From: Brevundimonas denitrificans
GTDB taxonomy: Bacteria > Pseudomonadota > Alphaproteobacteria > Caulobacterales > Caulobacteraceae
Length of the DNA stretch: 40,346 nt
Assembly (NCBI RefSeq): GCF_030160755.1
Contig: NZ_BSOY01000018.1
Location: 1 to 40,346, forward strand
Reading direction: 5' to 3'
In this document: positions 15,900-26,063 of the stretch, one piece after another
Layout of the letters: each line of letters starts with the position of its first letter
Position numbering within the stretch: the first letter of the stretch is position 1
Made by a program: the position numbers and the translations under genes
The notes under the pieces: model-generated
What the model was told of the DNA's origin: nothing
The model's database searches: none
Seen by the model: only the letters and a program-made list of their open reading frames with translations

Positions 15900-17210
15900 A
15901 TGTTGCTCAACCGACGAGGCGCGCTGGCGGGCGCGGGCGGTCTGATGACGGCGCTGGCGACCGGCGAGGCCTGGGCGCAGGACGCCCGGCGCGTCCGCAA
16001 GGCGGCCTCCTCCCTGAGCTCCGCGGACGACGACATCCTGGCCTTCGCCGAGGGCGTCAAGCTGATGAAGCGCCGCTCTGACGCCCTCTCGTGGGAGGCC
16101 CAGAACCGGCTCCACGCCCAACGGGCCGAGCACGGCAACTGGCGCTTCCTGCCCTGGCACCGGCTGCAGGTCGCCCATATGGAGCGGATCATCGCCCAGC
16201 TGACCGGCCATGCGAATTTCGCCATGCCCTACTGGGACTGGCAGGTGGACCGCTTCCTGCCGCCGTGGGTGCTGGATCCGACCTCGCCCCTCTATGAGCG
16301 CCAGCGCGATCCGGCGACCGAGACGCTCGATTTCCAGAAGGCCCGCTTCGCCCAGAGCCGCGACGTGGCGCGCGTTTCGGACGACAATTTCGACGCCTTC
16401 TGCGGCCGCGAACGGGCCGCGGGCCGGGTCGAGGCCTATGGCCACAACATCATCCACATGCTGGTCGGCGGCCTGATGGGCAGCACCCGGACGGCGGCGC
16501 TGGACCCGGTGTTCTGGCTGCACCACTGCAACGTCGACCGGGTCTGGGCCACCTGGCACCAGAAGAACGGCGACCGCGCCTATCCGCGGCCCTGGAAGGA
16601 TGTGTCGATGTCGGGGTTCACCGGACCCGACGGCCGGCAGACGGGCCGCTGGGTCGCCTCGCGCATCACCTCCACGCGCGGTCTGGGCTACCGTTACGAC
16701 GCCCTCTATGCGCCGCTGGTCTTCGCCCTGCCGCCCGGAGCCCTGGGCGGCCCGCCGGTGTCGGCCAGGGAAGTCTCGGTGCGGGTCGATGCTGACGCGA
16801 CCGACGGCTCCGTCAGGCTGGATCTGCCCGCCGAGGTCGTGCGTCTGCTCCGCGAGGCGCCGGGCCGGGTGACGGTCGAGGGGACAGGGGTCGTCGCCTA
16901 TGAACGGTCGGAAAACCTGACCGGCCGCGCCATCGCCACCAGCGTGTTCGCCGAAAAGGGTCGCGTCGATCTGGGCGTATCCCCGACCTTCGTGCATTTC
17001 GGCGGGGGCGAAGGCGACGAACATGCCGGGCACGCCGACTACGCCCATGTCTTCACCTTCGACAGCGCGGTCGCCCAATTGGCGAAGCTGACCACTGGGC
17101 CGCTTGCGATCGTGTCCACGGCCCAGGACCTGCGACCGGAAGAGCAACGCCCGCCGGTGCGCGCTGTATCGCTGGAGGCGACGTTGACGGTGACGGAATA
17201 CGCCGCCTGA
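15900..17210 (+). CDS. Tyrosinase family copper oxidase, exported
   Basis: The 436-aa protein has a twin-arginine-like signal (NRRGALAGAGGLMTALATGEAWAQ). The CuA site is seen in RLHAQRAEHGNWRFLPWHR: the first His, the second (EHG) and the third (PWH, nine residues after the second). The CuB site is in GHNIIHM and LDPVFWLHHCNVDRVW. A C-terminal domain of about 150 residues follows, possibly the lid that keeps such enzymes latent. The protein would oxidise phenols to quinones with dioxygen. There are only six residues between the first two CuA histidines, which is short. No copper chaperone (caddie) gene is adjacent. The gene is convergent with cysNC, with a 4-nt gap. Confidence 0.9.
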   Translation: MLLNRRGALAGAGGLMTALATGEAWAQDARRVRKAASSLSSADDDILAFAEGVKLMKRRSDALSWEAQNRLHAQRAEHGNWRFLPWHRLQVAHMERIIAQLTGHANFAMPYWDWQVDRFLPPWVLDPTSPLYERQRDPATETLDFQKARFAQSRDVARVSDDNFDAFCGRERAAGRVEAYGHNIIHMLVGGLMGSTRTAALDPVFWLHHCNVDRVWATWHQKNGDRAYPRPWKDVSMSGFTGPDGRQTGRWVASRITSTRGLGYRYDALYAPLVFALPPGALGGPPVSAREVSVRVDADATDGSVRLDLPAEVVRLLREAPGRVTVEGTGVVAYERSENLTGRAIATSVFAEKGRVDLGVSPTFVHFGGGEGDEHAGHADYAHVFTFDSAVAQLAKLTTGPLAIVSTAQDLRPEEQRPPVRAVSLEATLTVTEYAA

Positions 17211-17214
17211 GGCC

Positions 17215-19065
17215 TCAGGCCGACCGTCCCGCGGCCTGGGCCGCATGGACGAGAGCGACGATCCGGTCCGCCGCCTCATCGACTGAACAGGCGGCCGCGT
17301 CGATCCGCAGTTCGGGCGTCTGCGGCGGCTCATAGGGGCTGTCGATACCGGTGAAATGGCTCAACTGACCCGCCCGCGCCTTGGCGTAGAGACCCTTCAC
17401 GTCGCGCGCCTCCGCGACCTCCAGCGGGACGTCGATGAAGATCTCGATGAACTCGCCCGGCTCCATTCGTTCACGCGCCATCCGCCGTTCCTCGCGGAAG
17501 GGCGAGATGAAGGACACAAGGACGATCAGGCCCGCGTCGGTCATCAACCGCGCCACCTCGGTCACGCGGCGGATGTTCTCGACCCGGTCGGCGTCGGTGA
17601 AGCCGAGGTCGCGGTTCAGGCCGTGACGCACGTTGTCGCCGTCCAGCAGCACCGAATGCAGGCCTTCGGCGAGCAGTCGCTGTTCGACCCGGTTGGCGAT
17701 GGTGGACTTGCCGGCGCCGGACAGGCCGGTGAACCACAGCACCAGCGGCGACTGGCGCTTGAGAGCGGCGCGGTCGGCCCGGCTGACGGCCAGGGCCTGC
17801 GGATGGATGTTCGCCGCGCGGCGCAGGGCGAAGCGGATCATGCCGGCGCCGGCGGTCTCATTGGTCATCCGGTCGATCAGGATGAAGCCGCCAAGGTCGC
17901 GGTTCACGGCATAGGGCTCGAAGGCGACGGGGGCGGCGAGCGCGAGCGTGCACAGGCCGATGTCGTTCAGGACCAGGGTCGGCGCGGCCAGCCGCTCTCC
18001 GGTATCGACATTGACCTTGTGCTTCAGGTCGCTGACCCGCGCCGCAACCGTTTCCGCGCCCAGTTTGAGCCAGTAGGAGCGGCCGGGCAGCAGCGGGCGG
18101 TCGGACATCCAGACCAGATGGGCCTCGAACTGGTCGGCGACCTCGGGCGGAGCCGCGGCGGCGGCGATCAGGTTCCCCCGTGAGACGTCCACCTCCGGTG
18201 TCAGGGTCAGAGTCACGGACTGGCCGGTGGCGGCCTCTTCAAGATCACCGTCCATGGTGACGATGCGGTCGATGGTGGCGCTGACGCCCGACGGCAGGAC
18301 ACGGACGGCGGCGCCCGGAAGGGCCGCGCCCGCGACGATCCGGCCCGCGAAGCCGCGGAAATCCGCGTTCGGCCGGCTGACCCCCTGCACCGTCATGCGC
18401 AGCGGTCCCGGCGCCGCCTCGGCCAGGCTGACCGTCCGCAGATGGGCCATAAGTGCGGGACCGGCATACCAGGGCGTCAGGCCGTCAGTGGTCGAAACAT
18501 TCCCTCCCGTTCGGGCGCTGGTCGGAATGGCCGTCACATCGGTCAGGCCGATCTGGTCGGCGAAGGCGCGGTAGACGTCGACGATGGCGTCGAAGCGGTC
18601 CTTCGAGCCCTCGACCAGATCCATCTTGTTGACCGCCAGCACGATGCGGCGGACCCCGAGCAGGGCCAGAAGCCGACTGTGCCGACGCGTCTGGGTCAGC
18701 ACCCCCTTGCGGGCGTCAACCAGGACGATGGCCAGGTCCGCGGTCGAGGCGGCGGTGACCATGTTGCGCGTGTACTGCTCATGGCCCGGGGTGTCGGCCA
18801 GGACGAAGCGGCGCTCGCCGATGTCGAAGAAGCGGTAGGCCACGTCGATGGTGATGCCCTGCTCGCGCTCCGCCGCCAGACCGTCGACGAGGAAGGACAG
18901 GTCCGGGGCGCCCTCGAGGTCGGGCAGGGCCGCGATCTGATCGGACGGGATGGCCCCGGCGTCGTATAGCAACCGGCCGATCAGCGTCGACTTGCCGTCG
19001 TCGACCGAGCCGCAGGTGATCAGGCGGACGATTTCCTTCGGGGCGGGGTCATGCAGGACCGCCAT
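17215..19065 (-). CDS. cysNC: Bifunctional sulfate adenylyltransferase subunit 1 / APS kinase
   Basis: This is a 616-aa fusion. Residues 1 to about 430 are the CysN GTPase with Walker [10 protein letters not shown] (19-27), DTPGH (91-95) and NKMD (146-149). Residues from about 435 are the CysC adenylylsulfate kinase with a second Walker [10 protein letters not shown] (447-455), and the [10 protein letters not shown] substrate motif. CysN with CysD makes APS from sulfate and ATP, driven by GTP hydrolysis; CysC phosphorylates APS to PAPS. The gene follows cysD with a 1-nt overlap. The rest of the assimilation pathway (cysH, cysIJ) is not in the window. Confidence 0.97.
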   Translation of the reverse strand: MAVLHDPAPKEIVRLITCGSVDDGKSTLIGRLLYDAGAIPSDQIAALPDLEGAPDLSFLVDGLAAEREQGITIDVAYRFFDIGERRFVLADTPGHEQYTRNMVTAASTADLAIVLVDARKGVLTQTRRHSRLLALLGVRRIVLAVNKMDLVEGSKDRFDAIVDVYRAFADQIGLTDVTAIPTSARTGGNVSTTDGLTPWYAGPALMAHLRTVSLAEAAPGPLRMTVQGVSRPNADFRGFAGRIVAGAALPGAAVRVLPSGVSATIDRIVTMDGDLEEAATGQSVTLTLTPEVDVSRGNLIAAAAAPPEVADQFEAHLVWMSDRPLLPGRSYWLKLGAETVAARVSDLKHKVNVDTGERLAAPTLVLNDIGLCTLALAAPVAFEPYAVNRDLGGFILIDRMTNETAGAGMIRFALRRAANIHPQALAVSRADRAALKRQSPLVLWFTGLSGAGKSTIANRVEQRLLAEGLHSVLLDGDNVRHGLNRDLGFTDADRVENIRRVTEVARLMTDAGLIVLVSFISPFREERRMARERMEPGEFIEIFIDVPLEVAEARDVKGLYAKARAGQLSHFTGIDSPYEPPQTPELRIDAAACSVDEAADRIVALVHAAQAAGRSA

Positions 19066-19970
19066 CAGAAATAGCCCTCGCGCTTCTTGCGCTCCATCGA
19101 AGCCGACGGATCGTGGTCGATGGCCCGGCCTTGCCGTTCGGACACCAGGGCCTCCCGCACTTCCCGCACCACGGCGTCGAGGGTGTCGGCGTCACTGTCG
19201 ACGGCGGCGGTCAGGGGCCAGCAGCCCAGGGTGCGGAAGCGGACCCTGCGCATCCGGGCGGTCTCGCCGGGCCGCAGCGGCATACGGTCGTCATCGAGCA
19301 TCAGCAGGGCCCCGTCGCGCTCGATGACCGGTCGCTCCGCGGCGAAATAGAGAGAGGGCAGGGCGATGTTTTCGCGCTGGAGGTAACGCCAGACGTCCAG
19401 CTCGATCCAGTTCGACAGGGGGAAGACCCGCACCGACTCTCCGTCGTTCAGTCGGGTGTTGTAGAGGCGCCAGAGCTCCGGCCGCTGGCGTTTGGGGTCC
19501 CAGCCGTGTGTCGCCGTGCGAACCGACACGATCCGTTCCTTGGCCCGGCTCTTCTCCTCGTCGCGGCGCGCGCCGCCGAAGGCCGCGTCGAAGCGGTGGA
19601 GGTCCAGCGCCTGTTTCAGGCCCTGCGTCTTCCAGAGGTCGGTATGAACGCTGGCGCCGTGGTCGAACGGATTGACGCCTTCGGCTTCGGCGTCCGGATT
19701 GCGATGGACGAGCAAGGGCATCCCCGCCGCGGCCGCCGCCTGATCCCGGAAGGCGTACATCTCGCGGAATTTCCACATCGTATCGACATGCAGCAGGGGG
19801 AAGGGCGGCGGGGCCGGGAAGAAGGCCTTGCGCGCGAGATGCAGCAGGACAGCGGAGTCCTTGCCGCCGGAGAACAGCAGCACCGGCCGCTCGCACTCCG
19901 CGACGACCTCCCGGAAGATGTGAATGGCCTCGGCTTCGAGAGAGCCGAGGACGTCGTCGTGCAGCCGCAT
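19065..19970 (-). CDS. cysD: Sulfate adenylyltransferase subunit 2
   Basis: This is a CysD of about 301 aa with the PP-loop [15 protein letters not shown], the [12 protein letters not shown] region, and the C-terminal REGYF end typical of the family. It catalyses adenylyl transfer to sulfate as a complex with CysN. I start at ATG 19970 with GGGA six bases upstream; an in-frame GTG at 19985 would add five residues. It is divergent from a small exported protein gene, and the 184 bp between them must contain both promoters. I see no certain CysB-type site. Confidence 0.96.
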   Translation of the reverse strand: MRLHDDVLGSLEAEAIHIFREVVAECERPVLLFSGGKDSAVLLHLARKAFFPAPPPFPLLHVDTMWKFREMYAFRDQAAAAAGMPLLVHRNPDAEAEGVNPFDHGASVHTDLWKTQGLKQALDLHRFDAAFGGARRDEEKSRAKERIVSVRTATHGWDPKRQRPELWRLYNTRLNDGESVRVFPLSNWIELDVWRYLQRENIALPSLYFAAERPVIERDGALLMLDDDRMPLRPGETARMRRVRFRTLGCWPLTAAVDSDADTLDAVVREVREALVSERQGRAIDHDPSASMERKKREGYF

Positions 19971-20154
19971 GGTGGGTCCCGTCACACCGCCGTAGCTGTG
20001 ACGTCGGAATCGGCTGGCGCCAAGCCGCCGGGGAAGAGCAGCGGCGCAGTTTTACGCACGCGCCTTCGGCCGGGTCCGAGAATTTTTCAACCAAAGGTCG
20101 GGAACAGGGTCGCGGACAGGCGGTTCTGACGACGGGCGGGTTCAAAGGAGTAGC

Positions 20155-20385
20155 ATGATGAAGAAGACTATTGCGGCCGTCGCAGCCGGCGCCTTGCTGG
20201 TCGCCACCCAAGCCATGGCGACAACCCAGGCCTCCGCGAAAGGGGGGGATCGTGTCGGCCCGCAATCGGGGGCCTCGAGCGAACTCGCCGGCGGCGTCGC
20301 GCCCGGGCTCATCTTTGCAGCGATCACCGTCGCCTCGTTCGCGATCTTCATCGCGGCCGCTGACGACGACAGCGAAAGCGACTGA
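20155..20385 (+). CDS. Small exported protein with one membrane segment and acidic tail
   Basis: The 76-aa protein has a typical signal peptide (MMKKTIAAVAAGALLVATQAMA) and a short polar linker with a SSELAGG motif. A second hydrophobic segment (LIFAAITVASFAIFIAAA) follows, and it closes with an acidic tail, DDDSESD. The ATG has AAAGGAG just upstream; a second ATG follows at 20158. Short Ala/Gly-rich proteins with a signal, a helix and a DDD tail recur in Caulobacterales and sphingomonads without known function (from memory). The gene is divergent from cysD. Confidence 0.75.
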   Translation: MMKKTIAAVAAGALLVATQAMATTQASAKGGDRVGPQSGASSELAGGVAPGLIFAAITVASFAIFIAAADDDSESD

Positions 20386-20402
20386 GACTCGTCAGCGTCA
20401 GG

Positions 20403-20795
20403 TCAAGGGACCACGGCGGTCGTCTCGATCTCGATCCGCGCTGCGTCCTCGATCAGTCCCTTGACCTCGACGACGGCCATGGCGGGGTAGCTGGCGCCCA
20501 TCAGCTCCCGCCATGCGGCCCCGATCTCGCGCAGGCTGGCGAGGTATTCTCTCTTGTCGACGACATACCAGGTCATGCGAACCACATGTTCCGGGCCGGC
20601 CCCCGCTTCCGCAAGAACGGCGAGCGTGTTCTCCAGCGTCTGACGGAATTGGCCGGCGAACTCCGCCTCGACGAACACCCCCTCCGGGGTCCAGCCGATC
20701 TGGCCGGCGACGAAGACCGAGCGGCCGGTCGCCTCGACGCCGTTGGAATAGCCCCTGGGCCGGGGCCAGCCTTCGGGCAGCAGGACACGGTTCAT
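20403..20795 (-). CDS. RidA-family protein lacking the catalytic arginine, last gene of the aminobenzoate operon
   Basis: The 130-aa trimer-forming fold of RidA/YjgF/UK114 is recognisable (VFVAGQIGWTPEGVF...QTLENTLAVLAEAGAG...ARIEIETTAVV). Archetypal RidA uses an Arg at about position 105 (PxR context) to hydrolyse enamines and imines. Here the matching stretch reads YPAMAVVEV with Met106, so the Arg is missing. Members without it (Rid4-7 groups) generally lack known imine-deaminase activity. The start overlaps the thioesterase stop by 4 nt, which ties it to the CoA-pathway operon. I infer a role with an aminated intermediate of the pathway, but the missing Arg leaves the chemistry open. Confidence 0.88.
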   Translation of the reverse strand: MNRVLLPEGWPRPRGYSNGVEATGRSVFVAGQIGWTPEGVFVEAEFAGQFRQTLENTLAVLAEAGAGPEHVVRMTWYVVDKREYLASLREIGAAWRELMGASYPAMAVVEVKGLIEDAARIEIETTAVVP

Positions 20796-21214
20796 GCGGG
20801 CGTCTCCAGGAAGGGGGCGATGCGGGCGCGCAGGGCTTCAGGCCAGGGCTCGGGCTTCAGCGACGCGCCGACATGGACGATGGTCTGCGTCGCCTCGAAG
20901 CGCAGCTCGCCGCCGGCGCTGATGCGGTGGCGCAGGCCACAGGAGGCGCCGCCCAGCCTGGAGACGGTCAGGGCGAAGGTCAGTTCGTCCTCCAGCCGCG
21001 ACGGGGCGATGAAGCGGGCCTCGACGGCGGCGGTGGGGACGCTGACGTGCCGCTCGACGTGCAGTTCGCGGAACGAGGCCTCAAGCGGCCCGGCGAACCA
21101 GTCCTCGACCACGCCGTTCAGCATCTCGAAATAGCGGGGGAAGAAGACGATGCCCGCCGCGTCGCAGTCGGCGAAGCGGACGCGCCGATCGGTGGTGAAG
21201 ACCTGGCCGGTCAT
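20792..21214 (-). CDS. Hotdog-fold acyl-CoA thioesterase, 4-hydroxybenzoyl-CoA thioesterase type
   Basis: The 140-aa protein has the 4-HBT signature RFADCDAAGIVFFPRYFEML, in which Asp18 aligns with the catalytic Asp17 of the Pseudomonas enzyme. It would hydrolyse an aromatic or alicyclic acyl-CoA. In this operon it could recycle CoA from dead-end thioesters, or release 2-aminobenzoate when the pathway stalls; that role is inference. It overlaps the CoA ligase stop by 4 nt and RidA by 4 nt. Confidence 0.88.
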   Translation of the reverse strand: MTGQVFTTDRRVRFADCDAAGIVFFPRYFEMLNGVVEDWFAGPLEASFRELHVERHVSVPTAAVEARFIAPSRLEDELTFALTVSRLGGASCGLRHRISAGGELRFEATQTIVHVGASLKPEPWPEALRARIAPFLETPA

Positions 21215-22818
21215 TTGGCCTCGGCCTTCAGCCGGAAGCGTTGCAGCTTGCCGGTCTGGGTCTTGGGAAGGGCGTCGACGAAGTCGAGGGCGCGGGGATA
21301 TTTGTAGGGGGCTATGACGCGCTTCACATGGTCCTGAAGCGTGGCTCTCAGTTCGTCTGAGGGCGGATGGTCGGGGTTCAGGACCACGAAGGCCTTCACG
21401 ATCTGGCCGCGCTCGGAATCGGGGACGCCGATGACGGCCGCCTCGGCGACGGCTGCATGACGCAGCAGGGCGTTCTCCACCTCGGGCGCGCCGATATTGT
21501 AGCCGGACGAGACGATCATGTCGTCCGAACGGGCCACGAACCAGAAATAGCCGTCCTCATCCAGCCGGTAGACGTCGCCGGTCAGGTTCCAGCCATCCTG
21601 CACATAGGCAGCCTGCCGGTCGTCAGCGAGATAGCGGCAGCCGGTCGGGCCGCGGACGGCGAGGCGGCCGGTCTCGCCGGGCGGGAGGGGCCGGCCGTCC
21701 GCGTCGATGATGCGGGCCTCATAGCCGGGCACGGCCTTGCCGGTGGCGCCGGGGCGGATGGCCTCGCCGGAAGCGGAGATGAAGATGTGGATCATCTCGG
21801 TCGAGCCGATGCCGTCGATGATTCGGACGCCGGTGGCCTCGTGCCAGGCGTCCGAAGTGGCGGCGGGAAGGGTTTCGCCGGCCGAGACGCAGGTGCGCAG
21901 GGACGACAGGTCGTGCTCGCCAGCCAGCTTGAGCAGCGCGCGGTAGCCGGTCGGGGCGGTGAAAAGGGCGGTGGCGCGGTGACGCTCGATGGTCTCGGCG
22001 AGGGCGTCGAAGCCCGGTCGGGGGGCGAAGGCGGTCGCGGCGCCGACGCTGGCCGGGAAGACCACCAGTCCGCCGAGGCCGAAGGTGAAGGCGATGGGCG
22101 GGGTGCCGACGACGACGTCCTGCCGCGTCAGGTCGAGGGTATGCCGCGCGAAGGTGTCGGCCATGGCGAGGATGTCGCGATGGAAATGGACGCAGCCCTT
22201 GGGCTTGCCGGTGGTGCCGGAGGTGAAGGCGATCAGGGCGGGGTCGTCGGCGGCCGTGTCGACGGGGTCGAAGACGGTCCCGGGCGGCAGGGCCTGGGCG
22301 GCCTTCTGCAGGGCGGCGGAGCTCATGACCTGCTTCAGGAACGGCGACGCTTCGCCCGCCTCGGCCACCACATCCGCGAACATTTCATAGACCAACGCAT
22401 GGCTGATCCGCGCCTTGTCGATCACGGTCGCCAGTTCGGCGGGCCGCAGCATGGGCATGGTGGCCACGACCACGCCGCCGGCCTTCAGGATCGCGAACCA
22501 TGCCATGACGGTCCAGGACGAATTCGGGCCGTGCAGCAGGACGCGATTGCCGGGAACCACGCCCAGGTCATCGACCAGCACCCGCGCCATCCGGCCCGAG
22601 ATCGCGTCGACGCGGCCCCACGAAAACTCGTGGTCGAAATCGATCAGGGCGCGGGCGTTCGGGCCGGCCGCCTCAACGGCCCGGCGCAGCAGTTCGACGC
22701 CGGCGTTCACGCGTTCAGGATAGTTGAGTTCCGGCAGGTCGAAGACCAGTTCGGGCTGTTGATCCGCCGAAGGCAGATGGTCGAGTACGAACCGGTCGAT
22801 GTGCGCGCTGTCCCCCAT
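21211..22818 (-). CDS. Aryl-CoA ligase, probably 2-aminobenzoate--CoA ligase
   Basis: The 535-aa ANL-family ligase has the P-loop IAFTSGTTGKPKG, the motif GSTEM, the hinge GDVYRLDEDGYFWFVARSDDM and the C-terminal catalytic Lys in LPKTQTGKLQR. The overall pattern is that of the benzoate-CoA ligase group. Its position in an operon with a 2-aminobenzoyl-CoA monooxygenase/reductase makes anthranilate the likely substrate (Azoarcus evansii abmG function). It would activate the acid with ATP and CoA in the cytoplasm. The ATG overlaps the acyl-CoA dehydrogenase stop by 1 nt (TGATG). Family call is firm; substrate rests on context. Confidence 0.88.
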   Translation of the reverse strand: MGDSAHIDRFVLDHLPSADQQPELVFDLPELNYPERVNAGVELLRRAVEAAGPNARALIDFDHEFSWGRVDAISGRMARVLVDDLGVVPGNRVLLHGPNSSWTVMAWFAILKAGGVVVATMPMLRPAELATVIDKARISHALVYEMFADVVAEAGEASPFLKQVMSSAALQKAAQALPPGTVFDPVDTAADDPALIAFTSGTTGKPKGCVHFHRDILAMADTFARHTLDLTRQDVVVGTPPIAFTFGLGGLVVFPASVGAATAFAPRPGFDALAETIERHRATALFTAPTGYRALLKLAGEHDLSSLRTCVSAGETLPAATSDAWHEATGVRIIDGIGSTEMIHIFISASGEAIRPGATGKAVPGYEARIIDADGRPLPPGETGRLAVRGPTGCRYLADDRQAAYVQDGWNLTGDVYRLDEDGYFWFVARSDDMIVSSGYNIGAPEVENALLRHAAVAEAAVIGVPDSERGQIVKAFVVLNPDHPPSDELRATLQDHVKRVIAPYKYPRALDFVDALPKTQTGKLQRFRLKAEAK

Positions 22819-23981
22819 CAGGCGCCTCCCATACCCGCCAGCGCTTGCCGGGCGATGACGATCTTCTGCACCTCCGACGCGCCCTCATAGATGCGCAGGG
22901 CGCGGATCTCGCGGTACAGTCGCTCGACCGGGTTGCCGGAAACGACGCCGAGGCCGCCGAAGATCTGCACGGCGGCGTCGATCACGGCCTGGGCTTCATC
23001 GGTGGCGTAGAGCTTGGCCATGGCGGCCTCGCGGGTGACGCGCGGGGCGCCCTGATCCTTCAGCCAGGCGGCGCGGTAGATCAGCAGGGCCGAGGCGTCG
23101 ATCTTCAGGGCCATGTCGGCCAGTGAGGCCTGCACCAGCTGCAGGTCGCTCATCGGGGCGCCGAACAGGTTGCGGGACGTGGCGCGCGTCGCGGCCTCGT
23201 CGAACGCGCGGCGCGAGAAGCCGAGAGCGGCGGCGGCGACGGTGGAGCGGAACACATCGAGCGTGCCCATGGCGATGCGGAAGCCTTCTCCGGGCGCGCC
23301 GAGGAGCCTGTCGCCCTCGATGCGGCAGGCGTTGAAGCGGATGGTCGCCAGCGGGTGGGGCGCCATCAGGGGGATACGCTCGACCACCTCGAAGCCCGGC
23401 GTGTCTGCATCCACCACAAAAGCGCTGAGACCCTTGGCGCCGGGCGCCTCGCCGGTGCGGGCGAAGACGGTGTAACGGTCAGCAAGGCCGCCGTTGGAGA
23501 TGAAGGTCTTCACACCGTCGAGAACCCAGCCATCCCCATCGCGCCGCGCCGTGGTCGACAGGGCCGCCACGTCCGAGCCGGCGTCGGGCTCGGACAGGGC
23601 GAAGGCGGCGATGGTCTGGCCCGCGGCGACGCCGGGCAGCCAGCGGGCCTTCTGTTCGTCCGTGCCGAACAGGCTGATCGGGCCGGACCCGAGGCCCTGC
23701 ATGGCGAAGACGAAGTCGGCGAGGCCGGAGCGGCGGGCGAGGGTCTCGCGCGTCAGGCACAGGGTGCGGACATCGAGCTTGCCGTTCGCATCAGGAATGG
23801 CGTTTCCAAGCCAGCCGCCGTCGGCCAGGACCTTGAGGATGGTGCGGCAATCGCCGTCGAGGTCGTGATCGCCGTGCAGGTTCACCGCGGACGTCCTGTC
23901 GGCCCATGCGTCCAGGTCGGCGACGAAGGCGCGGTGGCGGTCGTCGAAGAAGGGCCAGTCGAGGAAGGTGCGGTCGGCCAT
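22818..23981 (-). CDS. Acyl-CoA dehydrogenase
   Basis: The 387-aa flavoprotein has the family motifs [12 protein letters not shown] (FAD/substrate binding) and the C-terminal [34 protein letters not shown]. The Glu in YEGASE is at the position of the usual catalytic base. It would introduce a double bond next to the thioester during oxidation of the ring-derived CoA intermediates. The start at 23981 gives the expected length for the family; the much longer upstream frame is a shadow of the enoyl-CoA hydratase gene. It lies 2 nt after that gene. Confidence 0.92.
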   Translation of the reverse strand: MADRTFLDWPFFDDRHRAFVADLDAWADRTSAVNLHGDHDLDGDCRTILKVLADGGWLGNAIPDANGKLDVRTLCLTRETLARRSGLADFVFAMQGLGSGPISLFGTDEQKARWLPGVAAGQTIAAFALSEPDAGSDVAALSTTARRDGDGWVLDGVKTFISNGGLADRYTVFARTGEAPGAKGLSAFVVDADTPGFEVVERIPLMAPHPLATIRFNACRIEGDRLLGAPGEGFRIAMGTLDVFRSTVAAAALGFSRRAFDEAATRATSRNLFGAPMSDLQLVQASLADMALKIDASALLIYRAAWLKDQGAPRVTREAAMAKLYATDEAQAVIDAAVQIFGGLGVVSGNPVERLYREIRALRIYEGASEVQKIVIARQALAGMGGA

Positions 23982-23983
23982 GC

Positions 23984-24796
23984 TCAATTCCCCTCGAACA
24001 CCGGCTCGCGCTTGGCCGCGAAGGCCTCGTAGGCGCGGCGGAAATCCTTGGTCTGCATGCAGATGGCCTGGGCCTGGGCCTCGGACTCGATGGCGGCGTC
24101 CAGGCTCATGTCCCATTCGACGTTGAGCTGGTTCTTGGTGATGCCGTGGGCGAAGGTCGGCCCTTTCGCCAGGGAGCGCGCCAGCTCCAGCGCCGTCTCC
24201 ATCAGGACCTCGCCATCGACCACCCGGTTGTGGAAGCCCCAGCGTTCTCCCTCGTCGGCGGTCATGACCCGGCCTGTGAAGAGCAGCTCCGACGCGCGGC
24301 CCTGACCGATCTGGCGGGGCAGGATGGCGCAGGCGCCCATGTCGCAGCCGGCGAGGCCGACACGGGTGAAGAGGAAGGCGGTCTTCGTGCGCGGCGTGGC
24401 GAGGCGAAGATCCGAGGCCATGGCCATGATCGCGCCGGCCCCGACGCAAACCCCGTCCAGCGCCGCGATCACCGGCTGGGGGCAGCCGCGCATGGCCTTG
24501 ACCAGATCGCCGGTCATCCGGGTGAACTTCAGCAGTTCCGGCATGGCCATTTCGGTCAGCGGGCCGATGATCTCGTGCACATCGCCGCCCGAGGAGAAGT
24601 TGCCGCCGGCGCCGGTGACGATGACGACCTTGCAGTCGTCGGCGTGGACGAGGGCGCGGAACAGGTCGCGCATCTCGGCGTAGGAGTCGAACGTCAGCGG
24701 ATTCTTCCGCTCGGGCCGGTTCAGGGTCAGGGTCGCGACGCCGTCGTCGTCGACCGACCAGAGGAAATGGGCCGCCTTGTAGTCGCGCGCCTTCAT
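23984..24796 (-). CDS. Enoyl-CoA hydratase/isomerase family protein
   Basis: The 270-aa crotonase-fold protein has the two oxyanion-hole segments, [13 protein letters not shown] and [21 protein letters not shown]. At the second glutamate position typical of hydratases the sequence is less canonical ([16 protein letters not shown]), so it could be a hydratase, an isomerase or a ring-cleaving hydrolase. In the aerobic aminobenzoate pathway a crotonase acts in the beta-oxidation-like steps or ring opening. It overlaps the MarR gene by 4 nt. Confidence 0.9.
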   Translation of the reverse strand: MKARDYKAAHFLWSVDDDGVATLTLNRPERKNPLTFDSYAEMRDLFRALVHADDCKVVIVTGAGGNFSSGGDVHEIIGPLTEMAMPELLKFTRMTGDLVKAMRGCPQPVIAALDGVCVGAGAIMAMASDLRLATPRTKTAFLFTRVGLAGCDMGACAILPRQIGQGRASELLFTGRVMTADEGERWGFHNRVVDGEVLMETALELARSLAKGPTFAHGITKNQLNVEWDMSLDAAIESEAQAQAICMQTKDFRRAYEAFAAKREPVFEGN

Positions 24797-25305
24797 CCGT
24801 TCAGCTCCTCATGCGTGGTGGCGTGGAGCGACCGCTTGGCGCGCTCCAGCAGGCGGGTCAGGTCGTCGGCCTCGGCCGCGGTCAGGTCGGCGAACAGGGC
24901 TTCGATCCAGCGTTCGTGGGCGCCGGCCATGGCGGCGAAGCGCATCCGGCCCAACGGCGTCAAACGGACGCGCTGCACCCGCCGGTCCGCGCCGGCCATG
25001 GCCTCGATCAGGCCGTCGGCCTTGAGCCGCGCGGCCAGACCGGTGACGTTGCCGTTGGACACCATCAGCATGCCGGCGGCCTCGCCCATGGTCAGCCCCG
25101 ACTCGCCCGCGCGGTCGAGCGCGGAGAGCATGTCGAACCGGGGCAGGGTCGAGCCGAACTCGTCGCGCAGTCGCTGGGAAATGGTCTGTTCGATGGTGGT
25201 GGCGCAGGTCAGCATCCGCAGCCACAGTCGGAGCGACCGCTTGCCGTCGGGGGCGCCGCCCAGCCTGTCCGGGAGCGGGTGATCCGGCAGGGCGGCGACG
25301 CTCAC
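24793..25305 (-). CDS. MarR-family transcriptional regulator
   Basis: The 170-aa protein has a winged helix-turn-helix ([49 protein letters not shown]) framed by dimerisation helices. The GTG at 25305 overlaps the SDR stop as GTGA, and the MarR reading frame upstream of it is a shadow of the SDR gene. Being inside the operon, it probably controls it and responds to an aromatic acid or its CoA thioester, as other MarR regulators of CoA-dependent aromatic pathways do. A candidate operator is listed at 28372-28384. Confidence 0.88.
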   Translation of the reverse strand: MSVAALPDHPLPDRLGGAPDGKRSLRLWLRMLTCATTIEQTISQRLRDEFGSTLPRFDMLSALDRAGESGLTMGEAAGMLMVSNGNVTGLAARLKADGLIEAMAGADRRVQRVRLTPLGRMRFAAMAGAHERWIEALFADLTAAEADDLTRLLERAKRSLHATTHEELNG

Positions 25306-26063
25306 AGCTCGCCCCCGGCCACGGGAACGGCGGCGCCGTTGATCCCCGAGGCGCCGTCGCCGCACAGCCAGACGATGGTCCGGGCCACCTCGTCCGGCGT
25401 GATCAGCCGGCCCTGCGGGTTGGAGGCGGCGAGGGCGGCGCGCGCCTCCTCTTCGCTGCGGCCGGTCTTGGCCGTGATGGATTCGACCGACCGGGCCACG
25501 AGGTCGGTGTCGGTGAAGCCGGGGCAGACGGCGTTGACGGTGACGCCCTTCGAGGCCACCTCGAGCGCCAGAGCCCGGGTCAGGCCGACCAGCCCGTGCT
25601 TGGCCGCGACATAGGCCGAGACATAGGCATAGCCCTTGAGCGCCGCGGTCGAGGCGACGTTGACGATCCGACCCCAACGACGGGTCAGCATGCCGGGAAG
25701 AACGAGGCGGGCGGCCTCGGCGGGCGCCTCGAGGTTGAGCGCCAGCATGGCGCGGAAGGCGTCAGCGTCGGTCTTGAGGAAGGGCGCCGAGGACGCGGCG
25801 CCGGCGTTGTTGATCAGGATGTCGATCGGCCCGAACCGGTCGCGGCCCGCTTCGATCGCAGCGGCGAGGGCGTCCGCGTCGGTGACGTCGGCGGGAGCGG
25901 CGAAGGCGAGGTCGCCGATGCGGTCGGCGGTCTCGGTCAGACGGGCGACATGGCGGCCGATCAGGGTGATCTGACAGCCGGCCTCCGCCAGCCGTTCGGC
26001 GGTCGCGCGGCCGATGCCCGAGCCGGCGCCGGTGACCACGGCGTGATGTCCGGTCAGGCTCAT
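25302..26063 (-). CDS. SDR-family oxidoreductase, 3-hydroxyacyl-CoA dehydrogenase-like
   Basis: The 253-aa classical short-chain dehydrogenase has TGAGSGIG (NAD(P)-binding), NNAG, the catalytic Ser (NVASTAA), and the YVAAK motif. The end, [14 protein letters not shown], is standard. Such an SDR oxidises a hydroxyacyl-CoA in the pathway. ATG at 26063 overlaps the stop of the monooxygenase/reductase gene (ATGA). Confidence 0.9.
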   Translation of the reverse strand: MSLTGHHAVVTGAGSGIGRATAERLAEAGCQITLIGRHVARLTETADRIGDLAFAAPADVTDADALAAAIEAGRDRFGPIDILINNAGAASSAPFLKTDADAFRAMLALNLEAPAEAARLVLPGMLTRRWGRIVNVASTAALKGYAYVSAYVAAKHGLVGLTRALALEVASKGVTVNAVCPGFTDTDLVARSVESITAKTGRSEEEARAALAASNPQGRLITPDEVARTIVWLCGDGASGINGAAVPVAGGEL

